A DNA stretch of 64,000 nucleotides from Allomuricauda sp. (GCA_017795045.1 CP051244.1:3473527-3537526); one strand, 5' to 3'. Numbered from the stretch's first letter, positions 26,803 to 36,777 are shown. The notes: generated by a model not told the origin, from the letters alone. Numbers and translations are program-made.

Positions 26803-29766
26803 CTATGCTGTCACTCCAGCAATTTTCTTCTTCAAAGAATCGAACATCACAGGTGTTGCGATGAACACGGATGAGTAGGTACCTACAATCACACCAATGA
26901 TCATGGCGAACATGAATCCTCTTAAACTCTCTCCTCCAAATATGAAGATGGCCAATAATACGATCAGCGTGGTCAAGGATGTATTCAATGTACGGCTCAA
27001 AGTACTGTTCAAAGCCTCGTTGATATTCTCACCAGCTTTCCAACCTTTAAGGCCCACTATTTCCCGGATTCGGTCAAATACCACCACGGTATCGTTCAAC
27101 GAGTAACCAATTACCGTAAGAATGGCCGCAATAAACGCTTGGTCGATTTCCATGTTAAAAGGCATCACGCTACCGGTTAGTGAGAAGATTCCCAATACGA
27201 TCACCACATCGTGGAACACCGCTACAACGGCACCCAATGAGAACTGCCATTTTCTAAATCGCAATAGGATATAAAGGAATACTACCGCCAATGATCCCAG
27301 AATGGCCAAGAAGGCATTTTTCTTGATATCATCCGCTATGGTAGGTCCTACTTTTACCGACTGCAAGATTCCTATGGATTTTTCAGATGCCCCTACGGTA
27401 AAGTCTTCAAAGGAAGTACCATCGGGCAAGTATTTTTGAAGTGTGGTGTAAAGCATGTCCTGAATCTCGCTATCAACTTCCACACCTTCCTCATCCACTT
27501 TATATGGAGTGGTCACCTTAATCTGGTTGGCATCCCCAAAAGTTTTCACATTGGTTCCGCTACCAAATACCTCATTCAACTCTGAAGCAATTTCTGAAGG
27601 GTTCACCGCTTTCTCAAAACGAATCTGATAGGAGCGTCCCCCGATGAAATCAACCCCTTGCTGAAGTCCATTGGTGAATAGGGAAAATGTACTTACCACC
27701 AACAAAATTCCAGAAATAATGTAGGCTATCTTTCTTTTGGACAAGAAATCAATATGCAGATTGCTGAACAAGTTCTTGGTAATCGCTGTGGAGAAATCCA
27801 AACGTCTACCCTTTTTGGCCGTGTAGGCCTCAATCATCAATCGAGTTACAAAAATGGCCGTGAACAAAGATGTTACGATACCTATCAATAAGGTAGTGGC
27901 AAATCCTTTAATGGGTCCTGAACCAAAAACGAAAAGAATGATCGCGGTCAACCCAGTGGTAATGTTCGCATCCAAAATAGAGGACAATGCATTTCCAAAA
28001 CCATCAGCAATGGCTTGGGCCTTTCCTTTCCCTCGGACCAACTCTTCTTTTATCCTTTCAAAAATAAGCACGTTGGCATCCACTGACATACCAATGGTCA
28101 ACACGATACCTGCTATACCGGGAAGGGTCAATACCGCTCCCAAACTTGTCAATACCCCAAAAATCAACAGAATGTTGAATATTAGGGCTATGTCTGCAAA
28201 GACACCTGCTCTTCCGTAGTAGAAAATCATCCATACCAACACGAAGGCCATGGCTATCATAAACGACATAAAACCACTGTCAATGGCCTCTTGCCCCAAT
28301 GATGGTCCAACCACCTCGGATTGGATAATCTCGGCAGATGCAGGAAGTTTACCCGCACGCAATACATTGGCAATATCCTTGGTCTCGTTTACGGTAAAGG
28401 TTCCCGTGATCTCAGAACGTCCACCTGAAATGGGTCCTGTGGAAACTCCGGGAGCTGTATATACTTTATTGTCCAAAACAATGGCGATACCGGTTTGGTT
28501 ACCATAGGCATCCCCAGTAAGTTTCTCCCATTCCTTGGCACCGCGAGTGTTCATGGTCATGTTCACCGCAGGCTTGTTATATTGGTCAAAAGTGTCCTGA
28601 GCGTCAGAAACTACATCACCACTGATTCTTGGAACCCCGTCCCTATTGGATTTAAGGGCATATAATTCCACTACTTCAGCATCTTGGGCCGGTCTCTCCC
28701 AAAGAAACTTGACAAACTGAATGTCGTTAGGCACCAATCTTTTAATCTGGGGCATTCTTAAATACCCACCGATTTCCGCCGTATCCGATACCAAAGCCCT
28801 TGCTATGGCATGGCTTCCTGGATTGGCAGGAATCAATTTGCCCAACAATGGATTCGTCTGCGGAGTCATGTCCAAAGAATCTTGGGCCACATCGGACAAT
28901 AAGGAATCTATTTCGGATTCTGGCTTGGCAATGACTTCCTCAACCACTTCTGGCTCCAAAATCTCTTTCAATCTTTCATTGGCACTTACCAAGAAGGCAC
29001 CCAAACTTTGGTTTCCTTGCTCATAGGTTTCCCAAAATTCCAACTGGGCGGTACTGGACAGCAATTCCTGTGCACGGGCAATATCCCTTGCGCCTGGAAG
29101 TTCGACCAAAATACGGCCAGAGTTTCCTTCACGCTGAATGTTTGGTTGAGTTACCCCAAAACCATCGATACGCTCACGGAGTACCTCAAATGCAGAAACA
29201 ATGGACTCATCAATCTTTCTTCTGATGATAGGCTTCACCTCATCATCGGTCATTTGAAAATTGATATCATCACTAAGGCCCTTATTGGCAAAAATATCCG
29301 GAGAGGCCAGTTTGGTATCTCCCTTGATATTGTCAAAAGCTTCAAAAAACAGCTCCAAATAAGTAGCGTCGCTATTTTTGGAGGCATTATCGGCATCTGC
29401 CAATGCTTTGTTGAAAACCGGGTTTTTGGTATTGTTGGCCAAACCTTTCAAGATGTCCTTTACGGAAATCTGCAGGGTAACGTTGATCCCTCCTTTAAGG
29501 TCCAACCCCTTGTTCAGCTCCTTTTTCTTGGCATCATCATAGCTGGTAAAGCCCAAAACAGTGTTGTCACTGATGGAATCCAAATACGATGCCTCTAAAG
29601 CTTCACGCTTGGCGACATAATCTTCCTCAGCTTCCGAAATTTGGCTAACAGCGTAAGTCTCAGCATCCTTTTCCAACTTACTTGTAATAAAAGTAAAGGA
29701 TAACTGATAGATACTCACCAAGCCAAAAAGGATCGCGAAAAGCCTTATAAGTCCTTTATTCTGCAT
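26803..29766 (-). CDS. secDF: Protein translocase subunits SecD and SecF, fused
   Basis: A 987-aa fusion of the two SecYEG accessory proteins that pull preproteins through using the proton gradient. One helix at ~8-28, a long periplasmic SecD head (~30-500, with DLKGGINVTLQI and SGRILVELPGA), six helices with the GMSVDANVLIFERIKEE motif (~585-600) carrying the conserved Asp, then the SecF half from ~690 with ISGILLVVSTFSLF, its own periplasmic part, and GYSLNDTVVVFDRIRE. Fused SecDF is normal in Bacteroidota. A promoter-like TTG-N20-TATATTTG is just upstream. Confidence 0.96.
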   Translation of the reverse strand: MQNKGLIRLFAILFGLVSIYQLSFTFITSKLEKDAETYAVSQISEAEEDYVAKREALEASYLDSISDNTVLGFTSYDDAKKKELNKGLDLKGGINVTLQISVKDILKGLANNTKNPVFNKALADADNASKNSDATYLELFFEAFDNIKGDTKLASPDIFANKGLSDDINFQMTDDEVKPIIRRKIDESIVSAFEVLRERIDGFGVTQPNIQREGNSGRILVELPGARDIARAQELLSSTAQLEFWETYEQGNQSLGAFLVSANERLKEILEPEVVEEVIAKPESEIDSLLSDVAQDSLDMTPQTNPLLGKLIPANPGSHAIARALVSDTAEIGGYLRMPQIKRLVPNDIQFVKFLWERPAQDAEVVELYALKSNRDGVPRISGDVVSDAQDTFDQYNKPAVNMTMNTRGAKEWEKLTGDAYGNQTGIAIVLDNKVYTAPGVSTGPISGGRSEITGTFTVNETKDIANVLRAGKLPASAEIIQSEVVGPSLGQEAIDSGFMSFMIAMAFVLVWMIFYYGRAGVFADIALIFNILLIFGVLTSLGAVLTLPGIAGIVLTIGMSVDANVLIFERIKEELVRGKGKAQAIADGFGNALSSILDANITTGLTAIILFVFGSGPIKGFATTLLIGIVTSLFTAIFVTRLMIEAYTAKKGRRLDFSTAITKNLFSNLHIDFLSKRKIAYIISGILLVVSTFSLFTNGLQQGVDFIGGRSYQIRFEKAVNPSEIASELNEVFGSGTNVKTFGDANQIKVTTPYKVDEEGVEVDSEIQDMLYTTLQKYLPDGTSFEDFTVGASEKSIGILQSVKVGPTIADDIKKNAFLAILGSLAVVFLYILLRFRKWQFSLGAVVAVFHDVVIVLGIFSLTGSVMPFNMEIDQAFIAAILTVIGYSLNDTVVVFDRIREIVGLKGWKAGENINEALNSTLSRTLNTSLTTLIVLLAIFIFGGESLRGFMFAMIIGVIVGTYSSVFIATPVMFDSLKKKIAGVTA

Positions 29767-29804
29767 GGATTATTAAATTTTTAGAAGTTTTCTTAAACAG
29801 CGTG

Positions 29805-29835
29805 CAAATATATCATTTCCGATAAGATTTGCCAA
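29805..29835 (-). promoter_or_regulatory. Promoter of secDF
   Basis: Minus strand: TTG (29835-29833), 20-bp spacer, TATATTTG (29812-29805), an exact -7 match. Predicted leader ~33 nt. Confidence 0.6.
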
Positions 29836-29890
29836 TAGAAATTGATGTAATTGCAATTCTACTTTACGGTTACGCCATAAAAACAAAAAA

Positions 29891-29964
29891 TGTCATTTTG
29901 AACCAGAGGCGAAATCCTAGAATCATTTCCGGGAAATCCACCGCTTTTTTGGCTCAAAATGACA
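29891..29964. repeat. Extragenic palindromic element
   Basis: Outer arms TGTCATTTTGAACC (29891-29904) and GGCTCAAAATGACA (29951-29964) are inverted repeats with one G-T wobble in 14 pairs. Inside is a smaller palindrome (ATTTC CGG GAAAT). The whole could fold into a ~74-nt hairpin between mdh and secDF, both minus-strand. The TCATTTTGA/TCAAAATGA arms resemble dispersed repeats of Bacteroidota intergenic regions. It could also act on mdh mRNA 3' end formation. Confidence 0.6.
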
Positions 29965-29988
29965 CTTTATATGGTATCCTGACCTAAA

Positions 29989-30915
29989 TTACAGTTGAAG
30001 CAGTCCGTTGGTTTTTTTAACCCCGGCAGCACTTTCCTGCATCTTGGCCTTTTCGGCATCGCTAAGCTCTATCTCAACGATTTTCTCTATACCGTTTTTA
30101 CCCAACAACACGGGAACTCCTATACAGATATCGTCCAATCCGTACTCTCCTTCCAAAAATGTGGAACATGGGTACATTTTCTTTTGGTCGCAAGCAATGG
30201 CCTGTACCAACCCGGAAACCGCAGCTCCGGGGGCATACCAAGCACTGGTTCCCAATAGCTTGGTCAACGTGGCGCCACCAACTTTGGTCTCTTCCACGAC
30301 CCACTGCATTTTATCTTCGGAAAGGAATTCCGAAACTTTTACACTATTTCGTGTGGCATGTTCAATTAGAGGTACCATACCCACATCACTGTGTCCACCG
30401 ATTACCATTCCATCCACATCAGAGATGGGTGCCTCAAGCGCTTCGGCCAATCTGTACTTGAAACGGGCACTGTCCAAAGCACCACCCATACCAATGATCC
30501 TGTTCTTGGGAAGACCTGTGGCCTTGTGCACCAAATAAGTCATGGTATCCATAGGGTTACTCACTACAATGATGATGGTATTTGGGGAATGCTCCAAAAG
30601 GTTGGTAGCCACAGTCTTTACAATTCCTGCATTGATTCCTATAAGTTCTTCCCGTGTCATTCCCGGTTTACGTGGAATTCCTGAGGTGATTACCGCAATA
30701 TCGCTACCCGCTGTCTTGGAATAATCATTGGTGGTCCCGGTAATCTTGCTATCGAAACCATTCAAGGACGCTGTTTGCATCAAATCCATGGCCTTTCCTT
30801 CGGCATATCCTTCCTTGATGTCCAACAAAACAACTTCTGATGCAAAATTTTTCATTGCAATATACTCCGCACAGCTTGCTCCAACTGCGCCTGCTCCAAC
30901 TACGGTAACTTTCAT
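29989..30915 (-). CDS. mdh: Malate dehydrogenase
   Basis: NAD-dependent TCA-cycle enzyme interconverting malate and oxaloacetate. 308 aa of the LDH-like MDH type. Rossmann motif VGAGAVGASCA near the start, substrate-binding Arg in GIPRKPGM (~80-87), VVSNPMDTMTYL (~115-126), GMGGALDSARFK (~143-154) and the catalytic His in IGGHSDVGMVPL (~173-184). A TATTTTTG -7 box sits ~27 bp before the ATG. The palindromic element downstream may be its transcript end. Confidence 0.95.
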   Translation of the reverse strand: MKVTVVGAGAVGASCAEYIAMKNFASEVVLLDIKEGYAEGKAMDLMQTASLNGFDSKITGTTNDYSKTAGSDIAVITSGIPRKPGMTREELIGINAGIVKTVATNLLEHSPNTIIIVVSNPMDTMTYLVHKATGLPKNRIIGMGGALDSARFKYRLAEALEAPISDVDGMVIGGHSDVGMVPLIEHATRNSVKVSEFLSEDKMQWVVEETKVGGATLTKLLGTSAWYAPGAAVSGLVQAIACDQKKMYPCSTFLEGEYGLDDICIGVPVLLGKNGIEKIVEIELSDAEKAKMQESAAGVKKTNGLLQL

Positions 30916-30941
30916 GTTTATAGGTTTAAATTTTAATCGCT

Positions 30942-30949
30942 CAAAAATA
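30942..30949 (-). promoter_or_regulatory. Putative -7 element of mdh
   Basis: TATTTTTG on the minus strand, 27 bp upstream of the ATG. A T-rich GTTT lies at -33 distance (19-bp spacer). Confidence 0.45.
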
Positions 30950-31165
30950 AGGCATTTAGCCCAGAAAAAAACTGACTTTCACCAGTTTTAGTGCTTCAAA
31001 TCTTGACACATAACACAAATGGACAAAATCCATTGAATTGTTAACAAAATATGCAGTTCATCGAAGATATGGTCCAAATTGGATGTAAGCCCCATCCCTC
31101 ACGCAATACTTTCCTACAAATTAACGTTCTCATAGTCCCAAAATCTGTTTTAACCTACTTGACCT

Positions 31166-31537
31166 ATGAAGAAGCTCTTCTCATTGCTGTCCATAATAGG
31201 CCTTGTTGCCATAAGCAACTGTAGCCGAATCCCAGAGAACAATGACCCTATTTTGGGCATCTGGGCCAAAACACAAACCTCATCCATTGAGGGAAAAAGT
31301 TCCAACACCACCCGCGAAGAATGGATTTTCAATGATGTTTACCTAGGAAGATACCAAAGCTATTCCAATTCCAAACTGGTTTTTTATACCGATTTTAAGT
31401 GGTCCGAAGAAAACGGCACCTACACCATAATTTACGGTGACCCACAGGTTACCGATATCACGGTCAATTTAGAACATGCAAGCGACCCTGAGATTTTAAC
31501 CCTGGAAAATGGTTCGGTCTTTGCCACCAGGGATTAA
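31166..31537 (+). CDS. Small lipocalin-like lipoprotein
   Basis: A 123-aa lipoprotein (lipid Cys19 in ISNC). The mature part starts with DPILGIWAKTQTSS, the GxW motif common at the start of lipocalin-like DUF proteins, then alternating strands (EEWIFNDVYLGRYQSY, KLVFYTDFKWSEENGTYTI). It is shorter than a typical lipocalin (~150 aa), so the family is uncertain. The 250 bp between it and the divergent mdh gene show no other clear feature. Confidence 0.7.
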   Translation: MKKLFSLLSIIGLVAISNCSRIPENNDPILGIWAKTQTSSIEGKSSNTTREEWIFNDVYLGRYQSYSNSKLVFYTDFKWSEENGTYTIIYGDPQVTDITVNLEHASDPEILTLENGSVFATRD

Positions 31538-31562
31538 CTGGCAAGACTACCTATATGAGAAT

Positions 31563-31591
31563 AAAAGGCCCCAACTTTGTTGGGGCCTTTT
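31563..31591. terminator. Bidirectional terminator
   Basis: 13-bp perfect stem AAAAGGCCCCAAC/GTTGGGGCCTTTT around TTT, between the lipoprotein (+) and DUF6588 (-) genes. Confidence 0.92.
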
Positions 31592-31615
31592 TAATGGTCG
31601 GTTATATTTTCTGTC

Positions 31616-32629
31616 TTACCTAAATCCAAAGTTTACACCAAAGGTAAAGGTGTTGAATTCCCCTATGTTGTAATCAGCATTGAGTCGAAAAAACCCCAGC
31701 TTCAGTTTGGTGCCGACATTGGCCACTACTCCGCTAACTTTATTACTGATTTTGAACGGGTCTTCGTAAGTGGTCTGAAAAGGTCCAGACTGCACCTGAT
31801 AAGTTCCCAGAACGTCGGTATCGGATTTTCCGGTGATGTATCCCAATCCGCCATAGAAATTGATCACTGGCAAACGTGTGGACGCCACAGCGCTGAAATT
31901 CCATGAGCTGAACTTGGCATCGATGCGTTGGTTTTCCCCATCGATTACATCGGTATCGGTAAAATCGTATTCCCCGCTCAGATTGGTATACCCGATTACC
32001 GCGGAAATGGCAACGGGAAGTATCTTATCGGCTGGAAGGTGCTTGGTAAAATCGTGCTGTATCCCGAATCCGAAGAGACCGATCTTCACATCATCCGTAT
32101 TGATTTTAGGCAAAAACCGCGCTTTCACTTCGGTTCCCTTAATGAGCCCCACACTGGCCTGAATATACCCTGAAGGCACAAAATTAAGATTTTCAGAAGC
32201 CAAACCGGACGGCAATTCAAAGTCCACACGCTCGGTAACACCCGGGGCTATCTCTGCTTCCACATAGACTCCTACGCCTTCAATGTCCCCTAAAGCAGTG
32301 GACACCAATTTGGAGGTACTGCCATCTTCAAACTGGAGATTTTCATAATCGTTCGTATCCAGGGTGAACGCTTTTTTATTGTCTTTGTTCTTGAATCCCG
32401 TAAGGTTTCCTACAATGGAAATCTCAAAACCGCCCAAGGGCTTCGCATCGGCGGTATTGTACCATCCATTGGAAATGCTGTAAACCCCGGCTTCGGTAAC
32501 CGGATTCAACCATGCCGTGGTAAACCGTTCAGCATCATCAAGACCTGCGGCCAGAATGTCGTTAAGATTGGATTGGGCCATTGCCAAGGAAAAATTGCAC
32601 AATGTCACCAAAAGAATTATTTTTTTCAT
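31616..32629 (-). CDS. DUF6588-like outer-membrane beta-barrel protein
   Basis: A 337-aa secreted protein: signal MKKIILLVTLCNFSLAMAQ, then a strand-rich sequence with alternating aromatic residues and a terminal FGVNFGFR (last residues F-R), typical of a barrel. The opening LNDILAAGLDDAERFTTAWLNPV and GFEISIVGNL match what I recall of the DUF6588 family; this assignment is moderate. No function known. It lies downstream of gyrB but behind a terminator, so it probably has its own promoter. Confidence 0.7.
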   Translation of the reverse strand: MKKIILLVTLCNFSLAMAQSNLNDILAAGLDDAERFTTAWLNPVTEAGVYSISNGWYNTADAKPLGGFEISIVGNLTGFKNKDNKKAFTLDTNDYENLQFEDGSTSKLVSTALGDIEGVGVYVEAEIAPGVTERVDFELPSGLASENLNFVPSGYIQASVGLIKGTEVKARFLPKINTDDVKIGLFGFGIQHDFTKHLPADKILPVAISAVIGYTNLSGEYDFTDTDVIDGENQRIDAKFSSWNFSAVASTRLPVINFYGGLGYITGKSDTDVLGTYQVQSGPFQTTYEDPFKISNKVSGVVANVGTKLKLGFFRLNADYNIGEFNTFTFGVNFGFR

Positions 32630-32653
32630 TTTGTAAAATTTTTACCTAAAACT

Positions 32654-32683
32654 AAAAAACTCGCCTTTGTGGGGCGAGTTTTT
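32654..32683 (-). terminator. Terminator of gyrB
   Basis: 11-12-bp stem AAAAACTCGCC/GGCGAGTTTTT with a 7-base loop, ~20 bp after the gyrB stop on the minus strand. Confidence 0.82.
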
Positions 32684-32702
32684 GTTGTGAAACAGCTGAT
32701 AT

Positions 32703-34643
32703 CTATGCGTCTATGTTGGCATAAACAGCATTTTTCTCTATAAATTCCCTCCTCGGAGGCACCTCATCACCCATCAACATGGAGAAAATTCGGTCAGATT
32801 CCGTGGCGTTGTCTATAGTTACTTGGCGCAAGGTCCTAAATTCAGGATTCATGGTGGTATCCCATAATTGTTCGGCATTCATCTCACCAAGACCCTTGTA
32901 ACGTTGGATGCTGGCCCCACCGTTCATGGACTCAATGATTTCATCCCTTTCCCTGTCATTCCAAGCATAGCGTCTTTTGGCTCCTTTTTTCACCAAATAC
33001 AATGGCGGAGTGGCAATATAAACGTGTCCGTTCTCGATCAACTCACGCATGTATCGGAAGAAAAACGTAAGAATCAAGGTTTCAATGTGGCTACCATCCA
33101 CATCCGCATCACACATGATCACAACTTTATGGTAGCGCAATTTGTCCAAGTTCAACGCCTTGCTATCTTCTTCGGTACCGATGGTTACCCCAAGGGCGGT
33201 ATAAATATTCTTGATTTCCTCATTTTCGAAGACCTTGTGTTGCATGGCTTTTTCAACATTCAGGATTTTACCCCGAAGCGGCAGGATGGCCTGAAAGTTC
33301 CTATCCCTACCTTGTTTGGCCGTACCTCCCGCGGAATCTCCCTCCACCAAGAACACTTCGCACTTGGTAGGATCCTGTTCCGAGCAATCTGAAAGTTTTC
33401 CAGGCAACCCCCCCACACTCATGGGGTTTTTGCGCTGTACCAACTCACGGGCCTTGGCAGCCGCATGCCTTGCCTGCGCGGCCAGCTTTACTTTCTCTAC
33501 AATCTGTTTGGCATCTTCAGGATGCTCTTCCAGATAATCGGTCAACATTTCAGAAACGGCCTGACTAACGGCACTGGTTACCTCACGGTTACCCAGTTTG
33601 GTCTTGGTCTGACCTTCAAATTGGGGTTCTGCTACCTTTACGGACACAATGGCCGTAAGTCCTTCCCTAAAATCGTCCCCGGATATTTCAAACTTCAATT
33701 TGTCCAACATACCGGAATTATCGGCATATTTCTTTAGTGTGGTGGTAAGACCCCTTCTAAAACCGGACAAGTGCGTACCTCCTTCGTGGGTATTGATGTT
33801 GTTCACATAGGAATGCAGGTTCTCGGTATATCCTGTATTGTAGACCATGGCCACTTCAACAGGAATGCCATTTTTCTCTCCTTCCATGGAGATGACACTT
33901 TGAATCAATGGTTCACGGTTGCCATCCAAGAATTTGATGAATTCCTTCAATCCTTCTTCGGAATGGAAGGTTTCGGAAATAAACTCTCCTTTATCGTCCT
34001 TATTCCGTTTATCCGTCAATGTAATGGTGATGCCCTTGTTCAGATAGGCCAGTTCACGCATTCTATTGGATAGGGTTTCATAGCTATACTCCGTGGTTTG
34101 GGAGAAAATGGTATCATCTGGCACAAAAGTGACGATGGTACCGGTTTCATTGCTATCCCCAACACTTTTGACCGGGTACAGTGTTTTTCCCCTTTCATAT
34201 TCCTGTTCCCAAATCTTACCTTCACGGTAGACGGTTGCCTTTAAGTGTTTTGAAAGTGCGTTCACACAGGATACCCCGACCCCGTGAAGACCCCCGGATA
34301 CCTTGTACGAGTCCTTGTCGAACTTACCCCCGGCACCGATCTTGGTCATGACCACTTCCAAGGCAGAAACACCTTCTTTTTTATGCAAGCCCACAGGGAT
34401 ACCCCTACCGTTGTCCTTGGTAGTGATGGAATTGTCCTCGTTGATGATCACATCAATGGTATCACAATATCCAGCCATGGCCTCATCGATGGAGTTGTCC
34501 ACTACTTCATATACCAAATGGTGCAACCCTCTGACCCCTACATCGCCAATATACATGGAAGGTCTCATACGTACGTGCTCCATACCCTCAAGGGCCTGGA
34601 TACTATCCGCCGAGTACTGTTTTTTATTCGCTTCTTCGCTCAT
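32703..34643 (-). CDS. gyrB: DNA gyrase subunit B
   Basis: ATPase subunit of gyrase, which adds negative supercoils. 646 aa. GHKL ATPase motifs: EVVDNSIDEAMAG (~45-57), NGRGIPVG (~77-84), GGLHGVGVSCVNAL (~117-130). TOPRIM domain: EGDSAGG (~430) with acidic DADVDGSHI (~505), then the C-terminal IQRYKGLGEMN. The QRYKGLGEMN/ ILPLRGKILNVE combination points to GyrB over ParE, and the length is typical of Bacteroidota GyrB. A TATATTTG -7 box precedes it by ~37 bp. Confidence 0.95.
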   Translation of the reverse strand: MSEEANKKQYSADSIQALEGMEHVRMRPSMYIGDVGVRGLHHLVYEVVDNSIDEAMAGYCDTIDVIINEDNSITTKDNGRGIPVGLHKKEGVSALEVVMTKIGAGGKFDKDSYKVSGGLHGVGVSCVNALSKHLKATVYREGKIWEQEYERGKTLYPVKSVGDSNETGTIVTFVPDDTIFSQTTEYSYETLSNRMRELAYLNKGITITLTDKRNKDDKGEFISETFHSEEGLKEFIKFLDGNREPLIQSVISMEGEKNGIPVEVAMVYNTGYTENLHSYVNNINTHEGGTHLSGFRRGLTTTLKKYADNSGMLDKLKFEISGDDFREGLTAIVSVKVAEPQFEGQTKTKLGNREVTSAVSQAVSEMLTDYLEEHPEDAKQIVEKVKLAAQARHAAAKARELVQRKNPMSVGGLPGKLSDCSEQDPTKCEVFLVEGDSAGGTAKQGRDRNFQAILPLRGKILNVEKAMQHKVFENEEIKNIYTALGVTIGTEEDSKALNLDKLRYHKVVIMCDADVDGSHIETLILTFFFRYMRELIENGHVYIATPPLYLVKKGAKRRYAWNDRERDEIIESMNGGASIQRYKGLGEMNAEQLWDTTMNPEFRTLRQVTIDNATESDRIFSMLMGDEVPPRREFIEKNAVYANIDA

Positions 34644-34679
34644 ATATTCTTGTGTTTGCCTTCAAATTTTCAAATCCTA

Positions 34680-34687
34680 CAAATATA
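34680..34687 (-). promoter_or_regulatory. Putative -7 element of gyrB
   Basis: TATATTTG on the minus strand, exact TAnnTTTG match, 37 bp upstream of the ATG. No clear -33 element. Confidence 0.45.
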
Positions 34688-34803
34688 AGTAATACCCCCA
34701 TGAAATAGGCCCTAGAAGCCCCCTGAACCCCCTAAGTTATCAACAAAAAAATGTGGAAAACCAACAACTTCCCGCTCTGGGCATCCAAAGCGTAACAAAA
34801 ACA

Positions 34804-34829
34804 AAAAGCCCCTTCTCCAAGGGGCTTTT
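34804..34829 (-). terminator. Terminator of asnB
   Basis: 11-bp stem AAAAGCCCCTT/AAGGGGCTTTT with a CTCC loop, ~58 bp downstream of the asnB stop on the minus strand. Confidence 0.82.
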
Positions 34830-34886
34830 CCGACTAATTGAAAATGAAACAAAACAACATCTTCCTTCTACATAATCTTAAAATTC

Positions 34887-36557
34887 TTATTTAACATAGG
34901 CATCGGTGTGTACATTGGCCACAGCCCTACCTGATGGGTCGTTCATGTTCTTGAAGGCTTCGTCCCACTCCAGTGCAATCTTGGTGCTACAGGCCACTGA
35001 TGGTTCTTGTGGCACACTCAACGCTGCTGCATCGGAAGGGAAGTGACTTTCAAAAATGGAACGGTAATAGTATTCTTCCTTGGACGTTGGGGTCTGGATA
35101 GGGAACTTAAAGTGGGCATTGGCCAATTGCTCATCGCTCACCTCTTCCTGCACCAAACTCTTCAACGTATCTATCCAGCTATATCCCACACCATCCGAAA
35201 ACTGCTCTTTTTGCCTCCAGGCCACACTTTCGGGCAAGTAGGATTCAAATGCTTTACGGACTACCCACTTCTCCATACGCTCTCCATTGATCATCTTATC
35301 CTTTGGGTTGATTCGCATGGCTACATCCATGAACTCCTTGTCCAAAAACGGAACCCTGCCCTCTATACCCCATGCCGCCAAGGATTTGTTGGCACGAAGA
35401 CAATCGTACATGTGGAGCTTATCCAATTTCCGTACGGTCTCTTCATGGAAATCCTTTGGACTTGGCGCCTTGTGGAAATATAGGTATCCTCCAAAAAGCT
35501 CATCGGCACCTTCTCCCGAAAGGACCATTTTTATCCCCATGGACTTAATGACCCTGGCCATAAGGTACATGGGCGTGGAAGCCCTGATCGTGGTAATGTC
35601 GTAGGTTTCCAGGTTATAGATCACATCCTTGATGGCATCCAAGCCTTCTTGAATGGTGAATTTTATCTCGTGATGTACGGTCCCAATATGATCGGCCACT
35701 TTTTGTGCGGCGGCTAAATCCGGCGAACCTTCCAAGCCTACCGAAAAGGAGTGCAACTGGGGCCACCATGCATCGGCAGTATCCCCGGACTCAATACGTT
35801 TTTGGGAATATCTTTTGGCAATGGCCGAGGTAACCGAGGAATCCAATCCCCCGGACAACAGAACCCCATAGGGCACATCGGACATCAACTGACGATGCAC
35901 GGCGTCTTCCAAAGCTTTTTTCACCTCGGCAATACTGGTCTCGTTTTCCTTGACGGCCTCGTACTCCATCCAATCCCTCTTGTACCATCTTTTAAACTCC
36001 CCATCCGAACTGTGCATATAATGTCCGGGAGGAAAAAGTTCTATTTTGGAACAGGTTCCCTCCAAGGCTTTCAATTCCGAAGCCGCATAAAAGGTCCCGT
36101 TCTTGTCCCATCCAATATATAGGGGAATGATTCCCATGTGATCTCTGGCGATGAAATATTCATCTTTCTCACTATCATAGATGGCAAAGCCAAAAATGCC
36201 GTTCATTTCATCAATGAAGTCCACTCCTTTTTTCTGATAGAGTGCCAAAATCACCTCACAGTCGGACTGCGTCTTGAACTCGTACTCCCCTTCAAACTGC
36301 TTTCTGAGTTCCCTGTGATTATATATTTCGCCATTGGCAGCCAAAACCAGCTTGCCATCGGCACTGAATAAAGGCTGTTTTCCTGAAGCCGGATCTACAA
36401 TGGCCAATCGCTCATGGGCCAAAATAGCTTTGTCATCTGCATAAATTCCACTCCAATCCGGACCTCTGTGCCTTATCTTTTTTGACATCTCCAGTAATTG
36501 TGGTCTAAGTACCTCTGTACTTTCCTTCACATCAAATGCGCATACAATTCCACACAT
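34887..36557 (-). CDS. asnB: Asparagine synthase (glutamine-hydrolysing)
   Basis: Makes asparagine from aspartate, ATP and glutamine. 556 aa. N-terminal class II glutaminase with catalytic Cys2 (MCGIVCAFD), RHRGPDW and NGEIYNH (~74-80); C-terminal synthetase domain with the PP-loop LLSGGLDSS (~233-241) and VLSGEGADELFGGY (~345-358). Length matches the E. coli AsnB class. It is divergent from DUF2911 across ~240 bp of AT-rich DNA. In that gap I see the DUF2911 -7 box and a weaker CATATTTG on the asnB side, and nothing else. Confidence 0.95.
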   Translation of the reverse strand: MCGIVCAFDVKESTEVLRPQLLEMSKKIRHRGPDWSGIYADDKAILAHERLAIVDPASGKQPLFSADGKLVLAANGEIYNHRELRKQFEGEYEFKTQSDCEVILALYQKKGVDFIDEMNGIFGFAIYDSEKDEYFIARDHMGIIPLYIGWDKNGTFYAASELKALEGTCSKIELFPPGHYMHSSDGEFKRWYKRDWMEYEAVKENETSIAEVKKALEDAVHRQLMSDVPYGVLLSGGLDSSVTSAIAKRYSQKRIESGDTADAWWPQLHSFSVGLEGSPDLAAAQKVADHIGTVHHEIKFTIQEGLDAIKDVIYNLETYDITTIRASTPMYLMARVIKSMGIKMVLSGEGADELFGGYLYFHKAPSPKDFHEETVRKLDKLHMYDCLRANKSLAAWGIEGRVPFLDKEFMDVAMRINPKDKMINGERMEKWVVRKAFESYLPESVAWRQKEQFSDGVGYSWIDTLKSLVQEEVSDEQLANAHFKFPIQTPTSKEEYYYRSIFESHFPSDAAALSVPQEPSVACSTKIALEWDEAFKNMNDPSGRAVANVHTDAYVK

Positions 36558-36769
36558 AAATCGAGTATTAGTAACAATTTCTATGCAAATATGACCTTAT
36601 ATGTTTTTAAATAAAACAAATAATACATTTTTAATTTCATTATAACATATTTATATGGATTTATAAAACGTATTGAAAGTATAAAATGTGTTTTCATTAA
36701 AATATTGAACACTTTGTAAGGTTCATAAATTTTAACGTCTCTTTATTAAAACAGCATCTTTTTACATCC

Positions 36770-36777
36770 TAGTTTTG
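36770..36777 (+). promoter_or_regulatory. -7 element of DUF2911 gene
   Basis: TAGTTTTG, exact TAnnTTTG, 21 bp before the ATG at 36799. It includes the TTG at 36775, ruling against that codon as a start. Confidence 0.5.

Noticed and set aside
36558-36769. Riboswitch or structured leader in the AT-rich gap between asnB and DUF2911
   Set aside because: No conserved riboswitch core or strong helix is visible; the region reads as ordinary AT-rich promoter DNA.
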